Shown here: positions 1 through 6,603 of the stretch, one piece after another
Layout: the number at the start of each line of letters is the position of its first letter
Position numbering within the stretch: position 1 is the stretch's first letter
NCBI GenBank assembly: GCA_023411445.1
Contig: JAEYOT010000174.1
Span: 1-7,221, forward strand
Source of the DNA: Pseudomonadota bacterium
GTDB lineage: Bacteria > Myxococcota_A > Polyangia > Polyangiales > Polyangiaceae
Length of the DNA stretch: 7,221 nucleotides
Reading direction: 5' to 3'
Translations under genes and position numbers: made by a program
The notes under the pieces: generated by a model
The model's database searches: none
What the model was told of the DNA's origin: nothing
Seen by the model: the letters and a program-made list of their open reading frames with translations, nothing else

Positions 1-762
1 GGTGAAGCCCTGCTGCTGTAGTTCTTCAGCCAGAAACCCGAGTGGGATCTCGAAGATCAGCGCGTCGGCGATTCCCCAGGCGAGGACCCAGCCCTGCGCA
101 GGCTTTGGCGCGGACGGGTCCTCAAACGCGAGCTGATGCGCATGGAGCTCTGACGTCGACACCTTCGACAAGAGCTGGGATATGGCGTCCTTCAAGCGCA
201 CCACGGCTTCCTGGCGCCCGCCCACGCCACGACCGCCTTTGCGGGCGACGACGGGACCCGAGCGGATGGAGATCGGGTTCTCGTTGGGCTCTATCGCCAT
301 GGTACCAACGATGGCCGCGCCAAGCGGTTGCTCGGCGAGGTAGCGCTCGGCCTCAACGATGAACTTGGGCCGTGAGCCGGCGTCGAGGCGAAACCACTGC
401 ACCGCTGCCTTGAGCGCCGTTGCGAGCCCAAGAACCTGGCTGTAGGTCTGCGCACTCGTTGCCAGGACGCCTGTCGAGCGCCCGTCGACCAAGTGCGCGA
501 TGTAGTCCGCGAGGTCGATCATGCGGTGCCAGCCCCGCACCGCGAAGTCATCGCCGCCAAGTTCCTGTTCGAGCGTGGCGAATCGGACGAACTTCGGGGA
601 AGCGTCACTTGCTTGGGGTACGGCGGGCCGTCGGGAAGGGCGTGACGTTGCCGCTGTCTTGCTCTTGCTTGGCTTCTTTACCGCTCCCCGTGGCGACGGC
701 TCGCCTCCCGAGCCTCGCGAGCTCGCCGAGCGCTTGGAGGGCGACTTGCGATCCTTCGACAT
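1..762 (-). CDS. Unrecognised protein, C-terminus cut by left window edge
   Basis: An open frame of 254 complete codons runs from an ATG at 762 to the left edge without a stop. An in-frame TGA lies 18 bases upstream of the ATG, with no ATG, GTG or TTG between them, so 762 is the first possible usual start. GGGAG directly abuts the ATG, which is poor Shine-Dalgarno spacing. Residues 1-56 are rich in Lys, Ser, Arg and Pro and are probably disordered. From about residue 57 (PKFVRFATLEQELGGDDF) the composition is that of a folded, mainly helical protein, with helices near 81-92, 103-125 and 185-202 and a hydrophobic stretch at 225-248. There are no cysteines, signal peptide or clear membrane segment, so it is probably cytoplasmic. 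I do not recognise the family. It overlaps the small ORF 605-835 by 158 bases in another frame. It is called a gene because the open frame is long and its composition protein-like. If the true start lies inside, the next options are the GTG at codon 76 and the ATG at codon 81. Confidence 0.7.
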   Translation of the reverse strand, partial: MSKDRKSPSKRSASSRGSGGEPSPRGAVKKPSKSKTAATSRPSRRPAVPQASDASPKFVRFATLEQELGGDDFAVRGWHRMIDLADYIAHLVDGRSTGVLATSAQTYSQVLGLATALKAAVQWFRLDAGSRPKFIVEAERYLAEQPLGAAIVGTMAIEPNENPISIRSGPVVARKGGRGVGGRQEAVVRLKDAISQLLSKVSTSELHAHQLAFEDPSAPKPAQGWVLAWGIADALIFEIPLGFLAEELQQQGFT

Positions 763-835
763 CTCCCGCGAGGAGCATACGGCGCAGGGCGTCCGTCAAC
801 CCCTCGACGAGCCGTGCGCGCGGTGAATCGTCCAC
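605..835 (-). CDS. Small unrecognised ORF (76 aa) downstream of tRNA-Leu
   Basis: The chosen start is the GTG at 835, because GGTGGA (843-848) lies 7 bases upstream, the best Shine-Dalgarno match available. Other in-frame starts are GTG 847, TTG 799 and ATG 778; the frame itself stays open back through the tRNA, so its full length means nothing. The predicted product has an N-terminal half made of two amphipathic helices (about residues 6-41, containing DALRRMLLAGDVEGSQVALQ) and a hydrophilic C-terminal tail ending TARRTPSK. No family is recognised; helix-helix or protein-protein contact is a guess. The helical pattern and GC-rich third positions argue for coding. Against it, the last 158 bases overlap the gene at 1-762, and either frame could be the accidental one. 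It could also be the true N-terminus of that neighbour, separated from it by a frameshift. Confidence 0.45.
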   Translation of the reverse strand: MDDSPRARLVEGLTDALRRMLLAGDVEGSQVALQALGELARLGRRAVATGSGKEAKQEQDSGNVTPFPTARRTPSK

Positions 836-842
836 TGAAACG

Positions 843-848
843 TCCACC
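843..848 (-). promoter_or_regulatory. Candidate ribosome binding site for the small ORF
   Basis: On the minus strand GGTGGA matches five of six bases of GGAGGA and lies 7 bases before the GTG at 835. It decides that start over GTG 847, TTG 799 and ATG 778, which have no well-spaced match. Short motifs like this occur by chance in GC-rich DNA. Confidence 0.35.
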
Positions 849-912
849 GGCTGAGTTGCGCCGCCGTCGGGCCCTGCCAGCGATTCAGATTTGTTTAGCG
901 CTTTCGCTGTAG

Positions 913-994
913 TGCACGAGGAGGGACTTGAACCCCCACACCTTGCGGTACCGGAACCTAAATCCGGCGCGTCTGCCAATTCCGCCACTCGTGC
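913..994 (-). tRNA. tRNA-Leu, anticodon UAG
   Basis: Read on the minus strand, the 82-base gene folds as a standard class II tRNA. The acceptor stem is GCACGAG (994-988) with CTCGTGC, followed by discriminator A at 913. The anticodon arm is CCGGA-TTTAGGT-TCCGG, giving anticodon UAG, which reads CUA and other CUN leucine codons. A long variable arm with stem ACC-GCAA-GGT identifies the leucine type, and the T arm carries the TTCAAGT loop between GGGGG and CCCTC. CCA is not encoded: the bases after the discriminator are CTA, so the tail must be added after transcription. No other tRNA is seen next to it. Two unassigned ORFs follow its 3' end on the same strand. Confidence 0.97.
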
Positions 995-1010
995 TGGTGA
1001 GGTGGGGGGA

Positions 1011-1040
1011 GGTGTAGCGCGAGCCTACGCTGGGCGTCCA
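1011..1040 (-). promoter_or_regulatory. Weak candidate promoter for tRNA-Leu
   Basis: On the minus strand TGGACG (1035-1040; four of six match TTGACA) is followed after 18 bases by TACACC (1011-1016; three of six match TATAAT). The second box lies 16 bases before the mature 5' end of the tRNA, which leaves room for a short leader removed by RNase P. The matches are poor, so only the position supports this call. Confidence 0.22.
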
Positions 1041-1456
1041 GGCCTTCGTTGTGCTTCGGATTTTTGGCGGGTTAGGGCGCCCGGCCGCGCGGCGTGATCG
1101 GGGTGAGCAGGCGCTTTGGAGGAGCGCTGCCGTGGGCCGAGCCGCGCTCGCGGTTCGAGACCAAGCGCGAGCAGGCGAGGCGTGTGCAGCATGGTAGGTC
1201 GAAAGTGTGCGGTGGTGTTCACGTGTCGTCCGAGGAGCAGAGCGAGAGCCGCACACATGAAAGAGGCGCTTCTGGTGTGGCGAAGTGGCGCTGAGCGCGG
1301 AGATGGGTAAAGATGATGGGTTGTGCGGACGGCGCTTCGGCGCTGGGCGCAAGTGGTTGTGTGGCGTGTTCGTTCGCTGCGGCGTGTCGTTAGCGGCCGT
1401 CGCGGTAGCGGTGTGCTCGAGCGCTCGTGCGGTCGCGCGGTGCGCGGTTGCTTGTC

Positions 1457-1462
1457 GGAGGA
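1457..1462 (+). promoter_or_regulatory. Ribosome binding site of the lipoprotein gene
   Basis: GGAGGA lies 6 bases before the ATG at 1469. It fixes that start over the in-frame GTG at 1427, whose extra 14 residues (Arg-rich) would bury the signal peptide. Confidence 0.75.
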
Positions 1463-1468
1463 TCACGC

Positions 1469-2155
1469 ATGTCCAAGTCTCGCTTCATTCGTTGCTCGGC
1501 TGCTGGCGCGTGGATCGCGCTCGTGGGGCTCTCGTGCGCGACCGAGGTGAGCCCGGTTGATCCGCACGCGTCGGGTGATGGAGAGAGCGGGAGTGGGGGC
1601 GCCGTGGCCGGCGTGGGCGGAGGTGCGGCGGGCACGGGTGGGAGCGTGACGAGTACGGCGGGCTCGGGCATGGCAGGCAAGAGCAACCACAACGCGTTCG
1701 GCGGTACTGCTTCGGACGGTGGCGCCGGGAGTGGCAGCGCTGGCAGCGGCGCCGAGGGCGGCGAGATGCCTGAGGCGGGGACGAGCGGCTCGTCGGGTGG
1801 CGCCACCAGCGGCGCTGGTGGTGCAGCGGGTAGCGGGTCCGGAGGGAAGGCGGGCAGCGGCTCCGGCGGCACGGCGGGCAGCGGCGCGGGCGGCAGCGCC
1901 GGGAGCGGCAGCGCTGGCACGTCGAGCGGCAATAGCTGCGCAGCCGGCTGGGAGGGCGACACGTGCGACAGCTGCAGCGGGCAGACGCAGAGCGACAAGC
2001 AAGCCTGCGCGCAGATCTTGGATTGCTACGTGCAGCACGAGTGCGGTCCGAGCAGCTGCGCGAACAACGACGACGTTTGCGGCGTGAACAAGATCGGCAA
2101 GGGCACGGCTGGCTATCCCATCGCGAAGACGGTGTACGACTGCATGTGCAAGTAA
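1469..2155 (+). CDS. Probable lipoprotein: Gly/Ser-rich linker and Cys-rich C-terminal domain
   Basis: The 228-residue product starts at the ATG at 1469, behind a strong Shine-Dalgarno sequence. Residues 3-8 are basic (KSRFIR) and residues 10-22 form a short hydrophobic core ending GLS, followed by Cys23. This resembles a lipoprotein signal, but Gly rather than Leu/Val/Ile at position -3 makes the lipobox atypical. Residues about 35-155 are almost entirely Gly, Ser, Ala and Thr, a flexible linker. It includes four imperfect copies of AGSGSGGx at 120-151. Residues 157-228 form a compact domain with ten cysteines (157, 166, 169, 180, 186, 192, 197, 204, 225, 227), enough for five disulfides, and it ends in YDCMCK. 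It is therefore likely exported, with the domain held away from the membrane by the linker. Similar designs with a DVCGVN-like segment are, from memory, common in myxobacterial proteins of unknown function. No catalytic motif is seen. It stands alone on the plus strand and converges on the metal-efflux operon. Confidence 0.88.
   Translation: MSKSRFIRCSAAGAWIALVGLSCATEVSPVDPHASGDGESGSGGAVAGVGGGAAGTGGSVTSTAGSGMAGKSNHNAFGGTASDGGAGSGSAGSGAEGGEMPEAGTSGSSGGATSGAGGAAGSGSGGKAGSGSGGTAGSGAGGSAGSGSAGTSSGNSCAAGWEGDTCDSCSGQTQSDKQACAQILDCYVQHECGPSSCANNDDVCGVNKIGKGTAGYPIAKTVYDCMCK
1826..1921 (+). repeat. Four imperfect 24-base tandem repeats inside the lipoprotein linker
   Basis: Units begin at 1826, 1850, 1874 and 1898 and encode AGSGSGGK, AGSGSGGT, AGSGAGGS and AGSGSAGT. 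The copies differ mainly at third codon positions, so they are not recent exact duplications. The period is a whole number of codons, so gain or loss of a unit would keep the frame. The plus strand here is rich in GG runs. Confidence 0.75.
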
Positions 2156-2178
2156 CGGCCAGTCGCGGACGAGCCGGG

Positions 2179-5100
2179 CTACCTATCTGACAGCGCGGCG
2201 GCGGGCGGTGGCGCTGCCTCGTCGGGGCGGTGGAACCAGCGGTACAGCACTGGCAGCACCAGCAAGGTGAGCGCGGTGGAGGACAGCACCCCGCCGATCA
2301 CGACGGTGGCTAGCGGACGTTGCACCTCGGAGCCGGTGCCGGTGGCGAGCGCCATCGGGACGAAGCCGAGCGCGGCCACCAGCGCCGTCATCAGCACCGG
2401 GCGCAGCCGGGCTACCGAGCCGTGCAGCACCGCGTCGTCCAAGGACTCGCCGCTCCGCCGCATGTTCTCGATGAAGGTGAGCATGACGAGGCCGTTCAGC
2501 ACCGCCACGCCCGAGAGCGCGATGAAGCCGATCGCGGCCGAGATCGAGATGGGTAGGTCACGCAGCCACAGCGCCAGGATGCCGCCCGTGAGCGCCAACG
2601 GTACGCCGCTGAAGATCAGCAGCGCATTCTTCAGCGTGCCGAAGGAAAGGAACAACAAGCCGAAGATAGAGGCCAGCGCTACCGGCACCACCAGCGCCAG
2701 CCGCTCACGCGCCGCCAGCAGGTTCTCGAACTGACCACCCCACGCCAACCAATAGCCGCTCGGCAGCTTAACCTTCGCTTCGATGCGCTCTTGGGCGTCA
2801 GCGACGAAGCTGCCGAGATCCCGCCCGCGCACGTTGCATTGCACGACCACGCGCCGCTTGCCGTTCTCGCGGCTGACCTGGTTCGGCCCCTCTTGGACCG
2901 CGATTTTGGCCAGCGCGCCGAGCGGCACGAACGCTTTGTGCGCCGCGTCGCGCGCCTGCAGCTCGCTCGATGCCTCGTGACGATCCGGCGCCAGCGACAC
3001 CGCAACCGGCAAATTCTCGAGCGCGTTGAGATCGCGGCGCAGGTTCTCCGGTAGGCGCACGACCAAGTCGAAGCGCTTGTCACCTTCGAAGACTTCGCCG
3101 GCGCTGACTCCGCCCACCGCGGCCTCCACCACCTCCTGCACGTCCGTGACGTTGAGCCCAAAGCGCGCGATGGCGCGGCGATCGATGTCGATGGTCAGGA
3201 CCGGTAGCCCGGTCACCTGCTCGACTTTCAAGTCTGCCACCCCGGGCGTCTCCGCCAGCACCCGCGCGATCGCCGCGCTCTCGCGCAGCAAGACCTGCAT
3301 GTCGTCGCCGAAGACTTTGACGGCGACCTCGCTGCGGACGCCCGAGATCAGCTCGTTGAAGCGCAGCTCGATCGGCTGGCTGAACTCGTAGCTTTGACCC
3401 GGGAGCTCGGCGATGACCTCGCCCATCGCCGCCGCCAGCTCTTCTTGCGTGCGCGCCTTCTTCCATTGCTCGCGCGGCCGGAGCATCACGTACGTGTCGG
3501 AGACGTTTGGGCCCATCGGGTCGGTGGCTACCTCGGCCGTGCCGGTGCGCGCGAACACGTGCTCGATTTCGTCGGGGAAGCGCCGGCGCAGCAGCTGCTC
3601 CAGCTGGGCCTGCATCTCCACGCTGGTGGTCAAGCTGACCGACGGGATGCGCGCGGGCTGGATCGCCAGCGCGCCCTCGCTCAGCTTGGGCGCGAACTCG
3701 TTGCCCAGCCGGAGCGCCAGGAGCCCGCTGGCCAGCACCAGACCTACGCTGGCCGTGATCACCTGCGCGCGGTGCGCGAGCGCCCAGCCCAGCACGCGCT
3801 CGTACAGGCGGCGAGCGGCGAGCACCGGCTTGTTCTCGCGCTCCGAGACCTTACCTTTGAGGAAGATCGCGACCAGCGCCGGGATCAACGTCATAGACAG
3901 CACTGTCGCGCCGGCCAGCGCCAGCACCACGGTCACGGCCATGGGCCGGAACATCTTCCCTTCGATGCCGGTCAGGGTCAGGATCGGCAGGTACACGATG
4001 CTGATGATCAGCTCGCCGAACATGGTCGCCTGCCGCACCTCTTGCGACGCCTCGTAGGCGAGCTTGACGCGCTCCTGCTTGGTGAGCTCGCGCCCCAAGC
4101 GGCGCTGCTCGTGCGCGAACCGCCGCACGCAGTTTTCCACGATGATCACGGAGCCGTCGACGATCAGGCCGAAGTCGATGGCGCCCAGGCTCATCAGGTT
4201 GCCGCTGGTGCGCGTCTCCACCATGCCGGTGATCGCGATCAGCATGGAGAACGGGATGGCTAGGGCGGCGATCAGCGCGGCCCGGATGTTGCCGAGCAGC
4301 AGGAACAGCACCGCCACTACCAGCGCGGCGCCTTCCACCAAGCTGTTTCGCACGGTGCGCAAGGTGGCGTCGACCAGGTAGCTGCGGTCGTAGACGGTCT
4401 TGGCGTGGACGCCGGGCGGCAGGGACTTGTTCACCGCCTGCATCTTGTCGGCCACGCGACGCGAGACGGCGCGGCTGTTCTCGTCCACCAGCATGATGGC
4501 GGTGCCGATCACGGTCTCTCGCCCGTCGCTGGTGGCGGCGCCGGTACGGAGCTCCTTGCCGAGCCCCACCTCGGCCACGTCGCGGATACGAATCGGCGTG
4601 CCTTGCCGGTTGCCGACCACGATCTCGCCGATGTCTTGCTCGCTTTGCACGAGCCCGGTCGCGCGGACCAGGTACTGCTCGCCCTTGTGCTCGATGTAGC
4701 CGCCGCCGGCGTTGGCGTTGTTCGCCGCCAGCGCCTGCAGGACGTCGCGGAAGGACAAGCCGTAGCCGACCAAGCGCGTCGGATCCGGCGCCACTTGGTA
4801 CAGGCGCTCGTAGCCGCCGATGGAGTTCACCTCGGTCACGCCTGGCACGGTGCGGACCTGGGGCCGCACCACCCAGTCCTGCAGCGTGCGCAGATCGCTC
4901 AGGTCATACGGTCTGCCGTCGGGCGTGCGGGCGTCGGGCTCCGCCTCGAGCGTCCACATGTAGATCTCGCCGAGCCCGGTGGCGATGGGACCGATCTGTG
5001 GCTCGAGCCCCGGAGGCAGGCTGGATTTGGAGGCGCTCAGTCGCTCGCTGACCAGCTGGCGCGCCCAGTAGATGTCGGTGCCGTCTTCGAAGATGACGGT

Positions 5101-5388
5101 GACTTGCGAGAGCCCGTAGCGCGAGAGCGAGCGCACCTGCGACAGTTGCGGCAAGCCGCCCATCGACGACTCGATCGGGAACGTGACCTGGCGCTCGACC
5201 TCCACGGGTGAAAGCGCCTTCACCTGCGTGTTGATCTGGACCTGGACGTTCGTGATATCCACCACGGCGTCGATCGGCAGGCGATTGAAGTTGTAGACGC
5301 CGAGCGCGCCCACCGCGAGCGTGAGCGCGACGACGAGCCAGCGGTGCGTGACGGAGAAGGCGAGCAGGCGTGAGAGCAGCGCCAGCAT
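2179..5388 (-). CDS. czcA: HME-RND heavy-metal/proton antiporter, CzcA type
   Basis: This is the inner-membrane pump of a tripartite efflux system, exporting divalent metal cations in exchange for protons. The 1069-residue length matches CzcA/CusA proteins (about 1040-1070). Layout: TM1 about 13-31, first periplasmic loop 32-345, TM2-TM6 about 348-510, TM7 about 540-560, second periplasmic loop 565-890, and TM8-TM12 about 896-1050. TM4 carries the family motif DFGLIVDG, with Asp405, Asp411 and Glu418 (VIIVEN) as the proton-relay residues. The Met triad of copper/silver CusA is absent: the three regions read EGALAIQP (571-578), GPNVSDTY (626-633) and LRFNELIS (675-682), as in CzcA/CnrA. The CusA TM10 glutamate region here reads VAVLNG (961-966). 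Zn, Co, Cd or Ni is therefore likelier than Cu/Ag, but the exact ion cannot be read from sequence. It is last in the operon; its ATG lies 3 bases after the adaptor stop with only a weak ribosome binding site, so translation is probably coupled. It is intact. Confidence 0.95.
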   Translation of the reverse strand: MLALLSRLLAFSVTHRWLVVALTLAVGALGVYNFNRLPIDAVVDITNVQVQINTQVKALSPVEVERQVTFPIESSMGGLPQLSQVRSLSRYGLSQVTVIFEDGTDIYWARQLVSERLSASKSSLPPGLEPQIGPIATGLGEIYMWTLEAEPDARTPDGRPYDLSDLRTLQDWVVRPQVRTVPGVTEVNSIGGYERLYQVAPDPTRLVGYGLSFRDVLQALAANNANAGGGYIEHKGEQYLVRATGLVQSEQDIGEIVVGNRQGTPIRIRDVAEVGLGKELRTGAATSDGRETVIGTAIMLVDENSRAVSRRVADKMQAVNKSLPPGVHAKTVYDRSYLVDATLRTVRNSLVEGAALVVAVLFLLLGNIRAALIAALAIPFSMLIAITGMVETRTSGNLMSLGAIDFGLIVDGSVIIVENCVRRFAHEQRRLGRELTKQERVKLAYEASQEVRQATMFGELIISIVYLPILTLTGIEGKMFRPMAVTVVLALAGATVLSMTLIPALVAIFLKGKVSERENKPVLAARRLYERVLGWALAHRAQVITASVGLVLASGLLALRLGNEFAPKLSEGALAIQPARIPSVSLTTSVEMQAQLEQLLRRRFPDEIEHVFARTGTAEVATDPMGPNVSDTYVMLRPREQWKKARTQEELAAAMGEVIAELPGQSYEFSQPIELRFNELISGVRSEVAVKVFGDDMQVLLRESAAIARVLAETPGVADLKVEQVTGLPVLTIDIDRRAIARFGLNVTDVQEVVEAAVGGVSAGEVFEGDKRFDLVVRLPENLRRDLNALENLPVAVSLAPDRHEASSELQARDAAHKAFVPLGALAKIAVQEGPNQVSRENGKRRVVVQCNVRGRDLGSFVADAQERIEAKVKLPSGYWLAWGGQFENLLAARERLALVVPVALASIFGLLFLSFGTLKNALLIFSGVPLALTGGILALWLRDLPISISAAIGFIALSGVAVLNGLVMLTFIENMRRSGESLDDAVLHGSVARLRPVLMTALVAALGFVPMALATGTGSEVQRPLATVVIGGVLSSTALTLLVLPVLYRWFHRPDEAAPPPAAALSDR

Positions 5389-5391
5389 GGC

Positions 5392-6603
5392 TCAGTGCTC
5401 GTGCCCGGCTTCGGCCTTGCCCAGCTCCGCCTTGAGCAGGAAGCTGCCGCTCGCCACGTACGTTTCGCCTGCGCGCAGGCCCGACCTCACCTCCACGAAG
5501 CGCTCGCGCTGACCGGCGGCGGCGAAGCCCTGGCGTCCGAGCACGACCGGCCGCACCACGAACGCGTCGCTTTCCTCCACGAATACCGCATCCTGGCCGT
5601 CCACCCGCTGCACGGCGTCATCAGCGATGACCACCTCCGCCTCGACCTGCTCGACGGCGATATCCGCGGTCACGAACAGACCCGAGCGCCAGTGCTCGTC
5701 GGGATGGTCCAGCACGATACGCGCGACCGCCGAGCGGCTCTGCTCGCCGACGACGCGATCCACGTACGTGACCTGTCCGGCCGCCGCTTCGGCGATGCCC
5801 TCCGCTCGCACCAGCGCGCGCTGGCCGGCTTGCACGCGCGGCAGATCCTTGGCGTAAACCGTGACGTTCACCCACAACGTCGAAAGATCGGCGATCACGA
5901 AGGCGAGGCGCTGGTCGCTCAGCACCTCGCCTACCACGGCGTGCTTCTCGATCACGGTGCCGTCGAGCGGTGCGGTGAGGACCAAGCCAGAGCCGCCGCC
6001 ACGCGCGCCAGCGCCGGCGCTCAGCTTCTGGCTGGCGGCGCGGAGCTCGATGTTGGCCTCGGCCAGCGCTTGCTTGGCGGCCAAGTAGTCCTTCTCTGCG
6101 GCGATCTTCTCGCCAAATAGCTGCTCTTGGCGCTTGAAGTTGCTCTCAGCCAAGGTGTGACGTTCCTTGGCGGCCAGTAGATCTCGCTGCATGTCGGCCA
6201 GCTCACGGCTGTCCAAGACGGCTAGGGCGTCGCCCTTCTTGACGCTCTCGCCCAGCTGCTTTTTCACCTCGCGCACCGTCCCAGGCACGCGGGGCGTGAC
6301 GTGCGCCACGCGCTCGCTATTGAGCGCGACTTCGCCCGGCAGCGTGAGCGTGACCGAGACTTTGCCGGGACCCGCCTTCTGCAGCGAGAGCTTGGCGTTG
6401 GCCAGCGCCGCTGGGCTGAGCTTCACGCGCCCATCGCCGCTGCCCGGCTCGGGGCCCTCGCCATCGTGCCCGTGCACGTGCTCGTCGTGGTGGTCGTGCG
6501 GGTCGGGGCCGTGCCCGTGCAGTCGGTGCTCGACCGCGACGGTCACGGCGACGGCCGCCGCCAGGAGCGCGACCACGCCGGCTGCCAGCCCTAGCCGGCT
6601 CAT
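5392..6603 (-). CDS. czcB: Periplasmic adaptor (membrane fusion protein) of metal efflux, CzcB type, with His-rich N-terminus
   Basis: This 403-residue adaptor bridges the RND pump and the outer-membrane channel across the periplasm. Residues 4-23 are one hydrophobic helix that anchors the protein in the inner membrane. Next comes a His/Asp/Glu-rich segment with nine histidines between 26 and 46 (containing HDHHDEHVHGH), a probable metal-binding region. The first lipoyl half is at about 93-130 (GTVREVKKQLGESVKKGD). It is followed by an alpha-helical hairpin at 132-195, the second lipoyl half at about 206-228 (TAPLDGTVIEKHAVVGE), a beta-barrel domain at about 240-318, and a membrane-proximal domain to about 395. 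The tail ends GHEH, adding two histidines. There are no cysteines. The ATG overlaps the TGA of the upstream channel gene (ATGA), and the stop is 3 bases before the pump gene. CzcB of Cupriavidus is known to have histidine-rich motifs, which supports a divalent-cation role. It is intact and of normal length. Confidence 0.94.
   Translation of the reverse strand: MSRLGLAAGVVALLAAAVAVTVAVEHRLHGHGPDPHDHHDEHVHGHDGEGPEPGSGDGRVKLSPAALANAKLSLQKAGPGKVSVTLTLPGEVALNSERVAHVTPRVPGTVREVKKQLGESVKKGDALAVLDSRELADMQRDLLAAKERHTLAESNFKRQEQLFGEKIAAEKDYLAAKQALAEANIELRAASQKLSAGAGARGGGSGLVLTAPLDGTVIEKHAVVGEVLSDQRLAFVIADLSTLWVNVTVYAKDLPRVQAGQRALVRAEGIAEAAAGQVTYVDRVVGEQSRSAVARIVLDHPDEHWRSGLFVTADIAVEQVEAEVVIADDAVQRVDGQDAVFVEESDAFVVRPVVLGRQGFAAAGQRERFVEVRSGLRAGETYVASGSFLLKAELGKAEAGHEH
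6600..6603 (-). other. ATGA start/stop overlap of the channel and adaptor genes
   Basis: On the minus strand the adaptor's ATG (6603-6601) and the channel gene's TGA (6602-6600) share bases. No well-spaced Shine-Dalgarno sequence precedes this ATG, which points to translational coupling by terminating ribosomes. Confidence 0.8.

Larger units (their letters stand above)
995..1468. other. 474-base intergenic region without a convincing gene
   Basis: This stretch separates the divergently transcribed tRNA-Leu and lipoprotein genes and should hold the promoters of both. Reading frames on both strands give arginine/alanine/proline-rich or otherwise unprotein-like translations, with no start supported by a ribosome binding site. 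A 7-base inverted repeat, GCTCGCG (1146-1152) with CGCGAGC (1166-1172) around a 13-base loop, is the only structure seen. It is not followed by a T run and is unremarkable at this base composition. I found no clear sigma-70 promoter for the lipoprotein gene. Confidence 0.6.

Noticed and set aside
42..854. Arg/Ser/Pro-rich plus-strand frames in the left region
   Set aside because: They are opposite the open minus-strand gene and have low-complexity translations with no supported starts.
897..908. Hairpin AGCG-loop-CGCT just after the tRNA as a terminator
   Set aside because: The stem is only 4 bp and the sequence after it on the minus strand is A-rich, with no T run.
836..988. Extension of the small minus-strand ORF to an ATG at 988
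   Set aside because: MAELADAPDLGSG is the translation of the tRNA-Leu 5' half. The frame is open there only because of the tRNA sequence.
1146..1172. 7-base inverted repeat with a TTCGAGA-containing loop as a second tRNA or terminator
   Set aside because: The TTCGAGA resembles a T loop, but no acceptor or anticodon arm can be built around it, and no T run follows. It is expected by chance in GC-rich DNA.
885..1466. Open frame of 193 codons on the minus strand through the tRNA
   Set aside because: Its C-terminal part (GGIGRRAGFRFRYRK) is the well-known translation of a tRNA-Leu gene, and the rest is Ala/Thr/His/Pro-rich noise with no ribosome binding site.
1826..1921. Tandem 24-base units considered as a CRISPR or regulatory repeat array
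   Set aside because: There are no spacers, the units vary at codon third positions, and they stay in frame with the lipoprotein, so this is a coding repeat.
1390..2038. Pro/Leu- and Ala/Arg-rich frames on the minus strand opposite the lipoprotein gene
   Set aside because: They mirror the Gly/Ser repeats. The plus-strand frame has a ribosome binding site, signal peptide and ordered cysteines.
3394..5211. Long plus-strand open frames (289 and 268 codons) opposite the pump gene
   Set aside because: They are antisense shadows of a GC-rich coding sequence. Their translations are His/Arg/Gln/Asp-rich with no domain, and the minus strand gives an unambiguous full-length RND protein.
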